A stretch of DNA of 34,317 nucleotides from a virus: the IMG/VR virus record IMGVR_UViG_3300023184_000010, positions 1 to 34,317 of that record. One strand, 5' to 3'. Position numbers and translations under genes: made by a program. Position 1 is the stretch's first letter. The number at the start of each line of letters is the position of its first letter. The notes under the pieces were generated by a model. The model saw only the letters and a program-made list of their open reading frames with translations, had not been told where the DNA came from and ran no database searches. This document shows, piece after piece, positions 26,981 to 31,542 of this stretch.

Positions 26981-27024
26981 AACACTCCCAGAGCACTATC
27001 AAGAACTGGGTGATTTTGAGTGTT
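26981..27024. terminator. Hairpin between convergent Dps and GNAT genes
   Basis: AACACTC (26981-26987) pairs with GAGTGTT (27018-27024), and an inner CCAG pairs with CTGG (27006-27009). It lies between a rightward gene end (26977) and a leftward gene end (27038). It could act as a bidirectional terminator, though no long T run follows on either side. Confidence 0.4.
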
Positions 27025-27037
27025 TCTAGCCCAGGCA

Positions 27038-27550
27038 TCATGGAATAGGCAGGCCGGTTTGTACGGTGCTCAACCTTTTGTAACAATAACTGCCACGCAC
27101 ATCGTAGCCTAGTTTCTTGTGTATTTTCAAAAATCCCTCTTGATCTCTGCGCATGGTGGTTGAACACACCACTGGCACACCAATACTGTGTGCCCATTCT
27201 TCCCACAACACAATCATGCCTGTAACCAGGCGTAATCGCTGTCGCACAGGCAGTGACAAGTCCACATGTGCCATCTTGGCACAGATCATGGCCTCATCTG
27301 ACCAAGGCATTTTTTCGTCGCGGATAGCCCAGGTATAAGCCAAGATAGCGTGGGTTTCACTACATCTAGCAACTTTTAACAACTCAGTTCCAGGATTGTA
27401 AAATTGTGCCACGGTGGCCAGTGTTAGATTCCTTGCATAGGCAATGGGATCCGGTGTGAACACCTGATCTATTTCTGTTTCAAAATGATCTTGTGCCATT
27501 TGTACCATGTGTGGTATGTCCAGGCCCGAAGTTGATTCCCAAGTCCACAT
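27038..27550 (-). CDS. GNAT-family acetyltransferase-like protein (170 aa)
   Basis: Leftward gene. ATG at 27550 overlaps the stop of the upstream HNH-like gene (TAATG), so the longer frame to 27652 is not used. An N-terminal DIPHMVQMAQDHFETEID resembles GNAT beta1-alpha1. Motif A would be around residues 91-125 (MAHVDLSLPVRQRLRLVTGM and following helix), and GFLKIHKKLGYDVRGSYCYK (139-158) is a typical GNAT C-terminal motif. The acetyl-CoA loop is not canonical (RLRLVTG). The substrate is unknown; phage GNATs of this type are often virion-associated or host-modifying. It runs against the late genes. Confidence 0.65.
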   Translation of the reverse strand: MWTWESTSGLDIPHMVQMAQDHFETEIDQVFTPDPIAYARNLTLATVAQFYNPGTELLKVARCSETHAILAYTWAIRDEKMPWSDEAMICAKMAHVDLSLPVRQRLRLVTGMIVLWEEWAHSIGVPVVCSTTMRRDQEGFLKIHKKLGYDVRGSYCYKRLSTVQTGLPIP

Positions 27551-27822
27551 TATTGATAATGCTTTCGAATTAATTTTGAATGTTCGCGTCTGGTGATCAG
27601 GTGTATGTTGTTGGGTGTCCAGGGCCCGTCCATGTCTATGCGGGCAAGACACAGGCTGTCTCGTGTGCGTCCTCTGCGTTGCCAGTTAGGTAGCCAGATA
27701 TCACGCCATGTTTCCCATGGCAAATTCCAACTCTCTCCGCGCAGTCTTGCGCTGACTCTATGATAACCAAATTGCACATACAGTCGATGTAAATGTGGAT
27801 CAGGTCCAGATATCCAAGGCAT
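27550..27822 (-). CDS. HNH-like endonuclease fragment or small nuclease (90 aa)
   Basis: Leftward gene upstream of the GNAT gene; ATG at 27822 chosen over an in-frame TTG at 27834. The C-terminal half reads LPNWQRRGRTRDSLCLARIDMDGPWTPNNIHLITRRE in overlapping segments; the core RIDMDGPWTPNN (61-72) followed by IHLITRREH matches the C-terminal part of small phage HNH proteins (pattern R-x-D-x-D-G-x-Y/W-x-P-x-N). The usual first histidine pair is not clear, so activity is uncertain. A free-standing homing-type nuclease would fit its inverted position and coupling to a second cargo gene. Confidence 0.5.
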   Translation of the reverse strand: MPWISGPDPHLHRLYVQFGYHRVSARLRGESWNLPWETWRDIWLPNWQRRGRTRDSLCLARIDMDGPWTPNNIHLITRREHSKLIRKHYQ

Positions 27823-27916
27823 AATCAAATCCAAAAAATCGGGGTGTCAGTGGCGTGGATCGGTATAGGACGATCAAAAATGGCGGTATTTGATCTAACT
27901 TGAAAGGACTCAAATT
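27823..27916. other. Divergent intergenic region between HNH-like and 47-aa genes
   Basis: About 94 bp separate the leftward start (27822) and rightward start (27917). GAAAGGA (27902-27908) is the ribosome site of the rightward small gene. I see no convincing -35/-10 pair in either direction; the leftward strand has only an isolated TATACC. Confidence 0.5.
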
Positions 27917-28060
27917 ATGAAACAACCTATCACTTTACCTACAGGCTTCATTTTTAGAGGGAGACCCGATCTGTCTCTGCGTTTAACATCAGTGGCGCGA
28001 TTGCCATTGATGTCAGCACCACTGACAATGTTATTTAGCAACCAGTTGCATTTTACCTGA
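27917..28060 (+). CDS. Small hypothetical protein (47 aa)
   Basis: ATG 27917 is preceded by a good GAAAGGACTCAAATT ribosome site. The peptide MKQPITLPTGFIFRGRPDLS continues with a basic, Leu-rich helix-like tail and ends at TGA 28058-28060. No family is recognised. The opposite strand of its 3' end holds a CTAAATA box (28032-28038), so the region may have a dual role. Moderate support: ribosome site and open frame only. Confidence 0.45.
   Translation: MKQPITLPTGFIFRGRPDLSLRLTSVARLPLMSAPLTMLFSNQLHFT
28032..28038 (-). promoter_or_regulatory. Leftward TAAATA-type box upstream of HNH-GNAT operon
   Basis: On the minus strand the text is GCTAAATAACA, the same extended form as at 2348 and 31368. 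It points toward the HNH-like gene start at 27822, about 200 nt downstream, and would give a long leader antisense to the 47-aa gene. No nearer start codon with a 5-nt spacing is present. Confidence 0.4.
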
Positions 28061-28065
28061 AAATG

Positions 28066-28094
28066 TTGCTTTTTTTTGGTTTGTCATATATACT
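28066..28094 (+). promoter_or_regulatory. Sigma70-type promoter for the 28115 gene
   Basis: TTGCTT (28066-28071), 17-bp spacer containing a T run, then TATACT (28089-28094). Start site expected near 28101, with AAGGG before ATG 28115. This is close to host consensus (4/6 at -35 and 5/6 at -10) and suggests early expression of the CxxC protein. Confidence 0.7.
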
Positions 28095-28114
28095 ATTACA
28101 AAGGGCAAAAATTA

Positions 28115-28567
28115 ATGAAACATAGCGTTTCCATTTCTGATCGACATTTACATCACCAAGTTGATGTTGTGGTCACACCCAACTTAAATCACTATGCCAA
28201 ACTGGTATGTAGAGATTGTAATGGTGCATGGGTGCAATGGTTATCTCGCGACGCTACTGAACAATTGATTGGCCCACAGGCAACCAAACAACAAAAAACC
28301 ACACAGGCAGACTGGTCAACCACACATGCCAAAGAACGCCAATTCTACACAAGTTATCAGCAACCCACTTTGAAATTACCAAGAACACCCACACAACTCA
28401 TACGCGATCGACTGGCATTGACAGGATATTCACGCTATAATGGCAACAGTATCTATACTATTCCAGCAGATTACTTACAGGCATTATTAGACACCAACAA
28501 GATCACACGCAAGGAAGACAGGCATGAAATTCAGGCAGCAATCCGATTACAACAAACCGGGACTTAA
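28115..28567 (+). CDS. CxxC zinc-knuckle-like accessory protein (150 aa)
   Basis: ATG 28115 (MKHSVSISDRHLHHQVDV) follows AAAGGGCAAAAATTA and a sigma70 promoter; the frame is open further upstream, but that part overlaps the promoter. HYAKLVCRDCNGAWVQWLS (26-44) contains a Cys32-x-x-Cys35 knuckle with a pattern seen in small phage and cyanobacterial proteins of unknown role. A C-terminal helical domain follows (about 88-150) with RTPTQLIRDRLALTGY and IPADYLQALLDTNKITRKED. Possible nucleic-acid binding; it could be a transcription or replication accessory, but that is inference. Confidence 0.75.
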   Translation: MKHSVSISDRHLHHQVDVVVTPNLNHYAKLVCRDCNGAWVQWLSRDATEQLIGPQATKQQKTTQADWSTTHAKERQFYTSYQQPTLKLPRTPTQLIRDRLALTGYSRYNGNSIYTIPADYLQALLDTNKITRKEDRHEIQAAIRLQQTGT

Positions 28568-29040
28568 CCTAGTCCTCCTGAGATTTGACCCAGTAGTATA
28601 GCATAGAAGTGACCATGAACCTCGCTACCTATACCAACAGTTGGACATGCCAAGAGTAAGGAATAAACATCTCCTGTGATGAACAGGAACAAGACTGTGT
28701 GCAAAGCAGTTACGCCAATCAGCCGTGATTGAGTTAAAATTGACGATGATAAACGGTACCCAAACACGCACTCACCTGCGTGGCAGGGTTCCTTTTGGCA
28801 AGAATGATTACGGTAATGAATGATATATGATAACAACAACAACTAGTCGGTCAGCGTCTAAAGACGCCGCCCACACAGATGTCAAAACCACTTCGTGGTC
28901 TCCTTTGACATCTATTGACCTGTTGCACATCTCAAAGAAAGAGATGCAATCAATGAGCACAAGAGACGAAGTCGATGGTGCGAATGACTCAACGCAAGTT
29001 GAGTCCCAAAGGCTCGAGTTACGACTCGATAAATTACACT
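28568..29040 (+). ncRNA. Chain of at least eight stable hairpins: candidate structured RNA or origin
   Basis: No confident gene covers 28568-28826. Hairpins in order: TCCTGT/ACAGGA (28672-28688); CAATCA-GCCG-TGATTG (28716-28731); CACGCA/TGCGTG (28765-28782) inside GGtACCC/GGGTtCC (28755-28792); GCGTC-TAAA-GACGC (28854-28867); GATGTCAAA/TTTGACATC enclosing ACCAC-TTC-GTGGT (28878-28912); TTGC..ATCTC/GAGATGCAA (28923-28949); GACTCAAC-GCAA-GTTGAGTC (28986-29005); CGAGT-TACG-ACTCG (29015-29028). Two have GNRA- or UNCG-like tetraloops. Different stem sequences with preserved pairing suggest a selected structure. Roles compatible with this: regulatory or decoy RNA, 5' leader of the 29058 operon, or a replication origin in a genome with no replication genes. 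No known RNA family is recognised and no tRNA fold is present. Confidence 0.5.
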
Positions 29041-29045
29041 TGTAA
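28827..29045 (+). CDS. Doubtful 72-aa ORF over the hairpin chain
   Basis: ATG 28827 opens a Ser/Thr/Lys/Glu-rich frame (MITTTTSRSASKDAAHTDVK onward) ending at TAA 29045, 12 nt before the next gene. There is no good ribosome site (GATATATG before it). The sequence consists largely of inverted repeats, which explains its low-complexity peptide. Either a short disordered protein or, more likely, a chance frame in a structured RNA. Confidence 0.3.
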   Translation: MITTTTSRSASKDAAHTDVKTTSWSPLTSIDLLHISKKEMQSMSTRDEVDGANDSTQVESQRLELRLDKLHL

Positions 29046-29057
29046 AAAGGAAATCAA

Positions 29058-29285
29058 ATGAAAACTTATCAACCCGAAAAAAACAACACTGAATTTTGGC
29101 GTCGCATTCACAGTCTGCCTGTGGACACTGAACAATCCTTGCAGGAATTCTGGCAATTGATACATGAACCTGGTGCTGAATATTCGGCTGGTATACTGGA
29201 ATACATCCAAAGAGAATGCCGTTTCATGGGAATCACCACGGAAGAATTTTGGAATCGCCCCAAGGACAACAATGCCACAATTTAA
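29058..29285 (+). CDS. Small hypothetical accessory protein (75 aa)
   Basis: ATG 29058 has a strong AAAAAGGAAATCAA ribosome site. The peptide is acidic and Trp-rich: MKTYQPEKNNTEFWRRIHSL, then SLQEFWQLIHEPGAEY and TEEFWNRPKDNNATI. It is predicted helical, with a repeated EFW motif (EFWRRI, EFWQLI, EFWNRP). Its stop overlaps the next gene's start by 14 bases. No family is recognised; small acidic early proteins in this position can be host-takeover factors, but nothing here shows that directly. Confidence 0.75.
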   Translation: MKTYQPEKNNTEFWRRIHSLPVDTEQSLQEFWQLIHEPGAEYSAGILEYIQRECRFMGITTEEFWNRPKDNNATI

Positions 29286-29667
29286 ATATCAAGATCGCCT
29301 GGAGATGCCCGCAAGGCCAGGTCGTAACTATGCCACTGTGTATGTCAAGCAACGCCAGGGCGAGCGTGATCGCTTGCACACCTGGCTGCGCCAAGTGGGT
29401 TCAGACATTGCCACTGTGTGTTCGCGCAGACCAGATCTAGAAACTTGGTTTTGCAATCCTGACCCCAAATTTCGCAAGCGAGAAACTGCTGGCTATTACT
29501 CACCTGCTGAACTGCTACACCATATGTTGAGTCAACTGGATGACAACAAAGACATTCCAGAGGCTATGCTGGGTCGTTGGAATCGCTGGTGTCGGGACAC
29601 GGAATGGGAGATTGACATGGTGGCTGATCAGCCACCAACTCCGGGCTTTCACGCTTTTGTTGTTTAA
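29272..29667 (+). CDS. Hypothetical accessory protein (131 aa)
   Basis: ATG 29272 (MPQFKYQDRLEMPARPGRN) has CAAGGACAACA upstream and overlaps the previous gene by 14 nt; the longer frame from 29164 would overlap by 122 nt and is rejected. The body is mixed: ATVYVKQRQGERDRLHTWLR, SRRPDLETWF, RETAGYYSPAELLHHMLSQL, then a Trp-rich helix GRWNRWCRDTEWEIDMV. No catalytic motif recognised. The last 104 bases overlap a leftward frame (29564-29776) and contain a perfect 20-bp palindrome. Confidence 0.75.
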   Translation: MPQFKYQDRLEMPARPGRNYATVYVKQRQGERDRLHTWLRQVGSDIATVCSRRPDLETWFCNPDPKFRKRETAGYYSPAELLHHMLSQLDDNKDIPEAMLGRWNRWCRDTEWEIDMVADQPPTPGFHAFVV

Positions 29668-29776
29668 ACTGCGTATATAACTGCTGTACTGGTGCGGGCA
29701 TGGGTCGTGTGAGAGTGATACTCCTTTGCCACACTCCTGTCTTCAAGCGTCGATAGGTGGTGTGTGTTTGTCTCAT
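29564..29776 (-). CDS. Hypothetical leftward protein coupled to the 138-aa gene (70 aa)
   Basis: ATG 29776 overlaps the TGA of the upstream leftward gene (ATGA), the same coupling used elsewhere in this genome. The basic N-terminal half (MRQTHTTYRRLKTGVWQRSI) looks coding; the last third lies antisense to the 131-aa gene and has a Pro/Ser/Asp-rich, shadow-like tail. It may therefore be real with an opportunistic 3' extension. No family is recognised. Confidence 0.45.
   Translation of the reverse strand: MRQTHTTYRRLKTGVWQRSITLTRPMPAPVQQLYTQFKQQKRESPELVADQPPCQSPIPCPDTSDSNDPA
29618..29637. repeat. Perfect 20-bp palindrome in convergent overlap
   Basis: The arms TGGTGGCTGA and TCAGCCACCA are exact reverse complements with no loop. 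Because it is symmetric, both opposing frames encode VADQPP here. It may be a protein-binding site or cruciform/terminator element; no T run follows. Confidence 0.6.
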
Positions 29777-30189
29777 GTGATGGGGATAGAAATCATGTTG
29801 CCTTTGCTTGATGCTATGACCTGTGTTTGTATGGCCGCGTCTGGATCCAGTTCAAAGCGTTCCACACCACAAAAAGGCAACAGTATGGGATCGTGATATA
29901 TCCACATGCCCGCAGGATCCGGTGCTGAGGTAAGTGATTGTCTTGCCACATATTCTCTAGGTATACGCAACACATACACCGGCCAGTGCTGATAGTTGTT
30001 GAGTTGACGATAGCGTGTGTCTGCTGTGGCCGGTCGGCTATACAGATACATGAATGGTGTGGTCATCTGCCCTGTTGCAGGATTCAGCGTGGTCCGCCGC
30101 ACAGGTTGGATGGTTCTGGTCTGCTCGAACTCCTGGTAGTCTGCTTCGTTCATGGCCAGATAGTAATACTTTAGTTTGGGGATCTTCAT
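29773..30189 (-). CDS. Hypothetical leftward accessory protein, possible ADP-ribosyltransferase-like fold (138 aa)
   Basis: ATG 30189 (MKIPKLKYYYLAMNEADYQE) is preferred to an in-frame TTG at 30207, because TTAAATA lies 4 nt before this ATG. The layout KYYYLAMNEADYQEFEQTRTI near the N-terminus, PVYVLRIPREYV in the middle and MWIYHDPILLPFCGVERFEL near the C-terminus recalls small ADP-ribosyltransferase-superfamily proteins (DUF4433/Tpt1-like) in strand order, but no diagnostic H-Y-E or R-S-E triad is clear. That is a weak suggestion only. It is coupled to the 70-aa gene downstream. Transcribed leftward, divergent from the sigma70 unit at 30247. Confidence 0.65.
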   Translation of the reverse strand: MKIPKLKYYYLAMNEADYQEFEQTRTIQPVRRTTLNPATGQMTTPFMYLYSRPATADTRYRQLNNYQHWPVYVLRIPREYVARQSLTSAPDPAGMWIYHDPILLPFCGVERFELDPDAAIQTQVIASSKGNMISIPIT

Positions 30190-30193
30190 GTTG

Positions 30194-30200
30194 TATTTAA
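30194..30200 (-). promoter_or_regulatory. Leftward TAAATA-type box, leaderless start at 30189
   Basis: The minus strand reads TTAAATA-CAAC-ATG: the box ends 4 nt before the start codon and there is no Shine-Dalgarno sequence. The box lies within a near-palindrome with arms GTTGT and ACAAC, so an operator function is the alternative. Confidence 0.5.
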
Positions 30201-30210
30201 ACAACACCCG

Positions 30211-30243
30211 AAACCCGCCAGAACAAAGTAATACTTTGGGTTT
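30211..30243. promoter_or_regulatory. Nested inverted repeat abutting the 30247 promoter (candidate operator)
   Basis: CAAAGT-AAT-ACTTTG (30224-30238) is a perfect inverted repeat, enclosed by AAACC (30211-30215) / GGTTT (30239-30243). It lies between two divergent genes and ends 3 bp before the -35 hexamer. A repressor site or a leftward/rightward terminator are both possible. Confidence 0.45.
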
Positions 30244-30246
30244 ACA

Positions 30247-30275
30247 TTGACTGAATATTCAAACGAGCATATAAT
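30247..30275 (+). promoter_or_regulatory. Near-perfect sigma70 promoter for the 30310 unit
   Basis: TTGACT (30247-30252), exactly 17 bp, then TATAAT (30270-30275). Start expected about 30282, followed by AAGGAGA before ATG 30310. This is the strongest host-type promoter in the window and marks likely early or constitutive expression. Confidence 0.85.
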
Positions 30276-30309
30276 ACACACATGTTCAACAGTATCAAGG
30301 AGATACAAA

Positions 30310-30546
30310 ATGGCAACTTGGGGCAGTAGAAATATCACAGTTTATTTGGCAGTCACGCTCAACTCAGATCCCACTCAGCGTGTGCTAGTCAAGACCACAG
30401 AGGACCGCATTGGTGTCAAACGCCGTGCAATTCAATCAGACATTGCATATCAACGATTCTCACGCTGGGCACCATTTGCCAATGCTGTGCTGGATCAAGA
30501 TTACACCATTCGCCTGCTCAACGAAGATTTAACACCATACAATTAA
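30310..30546 (+). CDS. Small hypothetical protein from strong promoter (78 aa)
   Basis: ATG 30310 (MATWGSRNITVYLAVTLNSD) has AAGGAGATACAAA; an upstream in-frame TTG lies inside the -35 box and cannot be the start. Beta strand then helix composition: RVLVKTTEDRIGVKRRAIQS, IAYQRFSRWAPFANAVLDQD and a short acidic C-terminus. No motif or membrane segment. Strong promoter plus strong ribosome site imply high early expression, as for host-takeover peptides, but function is unknown. Confidence 0.8.
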   Translation: MATWGSRNITVYLAVTLNSDPTQRVLVKTTEDRIGVKRRAIQSDIAYQRFSRWAPFANAVLDQDYTIRLLNEDLTPYN

Positions 30547-30558
30547 GGAGTGCCTGAA

Positions 30559-30756
30559 ATGACACCTGAACAACAGGACAGTTTACAAAAACAAAAGATG
30601 TGGCGTTTGCTCACAGGTGAACAACAACGCCAGGAGCAAGAGTATGAAGAATACTATCGTCGTAACCCACCACCCCAACTGCGTCCTGTTTGGCAACAAG
30701 CACTGATTGTGGGAGTGCCTGTAGTCATGCTGATTGCAATAGTTTGTTCAATTTAA
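30559..30756 (+). CDS. C-tail-anchored membrane protein (65 aa), lysis candidate
   Basis: ATG 30559 is chosen over GTG 30550 because AAGGAG (30545-30550) sits eight nt before it. Residues 1-47 are very polar (Gln/Glu-rich, YEEYYRRNPPPQLRP); residues 48-65 form one hydrophobic segment ending at the C-terminus (ALIVGVPVVMLIAIVCSI). This is the only clear single-span small membrane protein seen. Such topology occurs in some holin-like or antiholin proteins, but also in other small phage membrane proteins, so a lysis role is inference. It shares the transcript from 30247. Confidence 0.75.
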   Translation: MTPEQQDSLQKQKMWRLLTGEQQRQEQEYEEYYRRNPPPQLRPVWQQALIVGVPVVMLIAIVCSI

Positions 30757-30768
30757 AGAGGCTCAGTC

Positions 30769-30775
30769 CTAAATA
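30769..30775 (+). promoter_or_regulatory. TAAATA-type late promoter box, near-leaderless start at 30782
   Basis: CTAAATA ends 6 nt before ATG 30782. No Shine-Dalgarno sequence precedes this ATG and no -35 hexamer lies 17 nt above the box (TTCAAT there). The predicted transcript would have 0-1 leader bases. Confidence 0.55.
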
Positions 30776-30781
30776 CACATT

Positions 30782-30922
30782 ATGACACCATCAAGATTAC
30801 TAGAAGTTGCTCGACTGCGTAGCGTGGTTGCCAGAATGGTACGCATCTGGGGCACAGACGCCGCACTAGAAATGCTACGCCAAGTTATTGAATCTGAACT
30901 GTTGAAGGAACCTCAAGCATAG
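30782..30922 (+). CDS. Small helical protein (46 aa) at the start of the packaging block
   Basis: Open frame ATG 30782 to TAG 30922: MTPSRLLEVARLRSVVARMV, then RIWGTDAALEMLRQVIESEL and a short polar end. It forms two amphipathic helices. Framed by a TAAATA box upstream and a strong terminator (30965-30988) downstream, which makes it a self-contained single-gene unit and supports that it is real despite its size. No family recognised; a small DNA-binding or assembly factor is possible. Confidence 0.65.
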   Translation: MTPSRLLEVARLRSVVARMVRIWGTDAALEMLRQVIESELLKEPQA

Positions 30923-30964
30923 AAAACCCCTAGGCTCTCCTTGCAAAGACACTAGGAAGGTTTC

Positions 30965-30988
30965 AGCCCACAATTCGGTGGGCTTTTT
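30965..30988 (+). terminator. Intrinsic terminator before small-terminase candidate
   Basis: Perfect 7-bp stem AGCCCAC / GTGGGCT with loop AATTCG, followed directly by TTTTT. A further CCTAG/CTAGG pairing lies just upstream (about 30930-30958). It ends the 46-aa unit 10 bp before the next TAAGTA box. Confidence 0.85.
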
Positions 30989-30998
30989 CTTGACTGCA

Positions 30999-31004
30999 TA
31001 AGTA
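30999..31004 (+). promoter_or_regulatory. Variant late box TAAGTA, leaderless start at 31010
   Basis: TAAGTA is followed by exactly 5 nt and ATG 31010. It differs from the TAAATA consensus at one base. It stands right after a terminator, and the start codon lacks a Shine-Dalgarno sequence. Confidence 0.45.
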
Positions 31005-31009
31005 TTAGC

Positions 31010-31372
31010 ATGACAACGGAAAAGAATTCAATAAAACCCGCTAGAAAGAAGGCACCCTCACGCGGTGGTGCTAGGCCTGGCTCGGGTAGACCCAAAGGTT
31101 CAGGCACCAAGGTCAAGTTGGAAGACTTGATGTTGAACATTGAACTGGAGACTGGTCGCACCTATGGAGAACTCTTGGCACACAACTATGCCGGAGCCAT
31201 TCAGCGTAGTGACTGGAACGGTGTGCGGGACTATGACAAAGCGTTCATGAACAAGATGCTGGCCGACAAATCAGAAGTCACAACAGTGGAGTCGGATGAT
31301 GTTGTGGCACAGAAACAGCGGGCTTTTGCAGAAGCCATAGCCCAAATCGCTGGTATAAAGCCAGCCAACTAA
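31010..31372 (+). CDS. Candidate terminase small subunit (120 aa)
   Basis: Begins with a basic N-terminus (KPARKKAPSR) and a GGARPGSGRPKG motif (19-30), common at the start of small terminase subunits, then a helical core LEDLMLNIELETGRTYGELL, AYDY-like stretch GVRDYDKAFMNKMLADKSEV and a C-terminal helix QKQRAFAEAIAQIAG. The protein would recognise pac/cos DNA and regulate TerL. It is separated from terL by six genes on the circle, which is unusual but known. Assignment is by motif and composition. Confidence 0.6.
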   Translation: MTTEKNSIKPARKKAPSRGGARPGSGRPKGSGTKVKLEDLMLNIELETGRTYGELLAHNYAGAIQRSDWNGVRDYDKAFMNKMLADKSEVTTVESDDVVAQKQRAFAEAIAQIAGIKPAN

Positions 31373-31375
31373 ATA
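31369..31375 (+). promoter_or_regulatory. TAAATA-type late promoter box, leaderless start at 31381
   Basis: CTAAATA overlaps the stop of the upstream gene and is followed by exactly 5 nt and ATG 31381. No Shine-Dalgarno sequence. The extended form GCTAAATAACA at 2348 shares the CTAAATAACA core. Confidence 0.55.
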
Positions 31376-31380
31376 ACACT

Positions 31381-31542
31381 ATGCCGTTAACAAAATCAAC
31401 ATCCAAGAAGGCCTTCAAGGAAAACATTAGCAAGGAAGTTGCCGCGGGTAAACCCATCAAGCAATCAGTTGCGATCGCATACGCTGTTCGGCGTGAGGCG
31501 GCATCTAAAAAGACTTCGAAGTCAAAAGGAAAACAAAAATGA
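31381..31542 (+). CDS. Small Lys-rich phage protein (53 aa)
   Basis: MPLTKSTSKKAFKENISKEV, then AAGKPIKQSVAIAYAVRREA and a Lys/Ser-rich tail. This pattern (S-K-x-A-F-x-x-N-x-x-x-E-x-x-x-G-K-P-x-K-Q-x-x-A-I-A-Y) is a recurrent small protein of unknown function in phages (DUF6496-like by memory). The stop overlaps ATG 31539 by four bases, so it is coupled to the next gene. Confidence 0.75.
   Translation: MPLTKSTSKKAFKENISKEVAAGKPIKQSVAIAYAVRREAASKKTSKSKGKQK

Noticed and set aside
28564-28842. Leftward 92-codon frame with hydrophobic stretches over the hairpin region
   Set aside because: No ribosome site, no promoter, composition explained by the inverted repeats; the first codons overlap a TAT-rich stretch.
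28755-28867. tRNA-like cloverleaf in the hairpin chain
   Set aside because: No T-loop GTTCRA consensus, no CCA-adjacent acceptor stem and no proper anticodon arm.
29282-29288. TTAAATA at the end of the 75-aa gene as another late box
   Set aside because: No start codon 4-6 nt downstream; it overlaps the stop codon of the gene and the coding sequence of the next.
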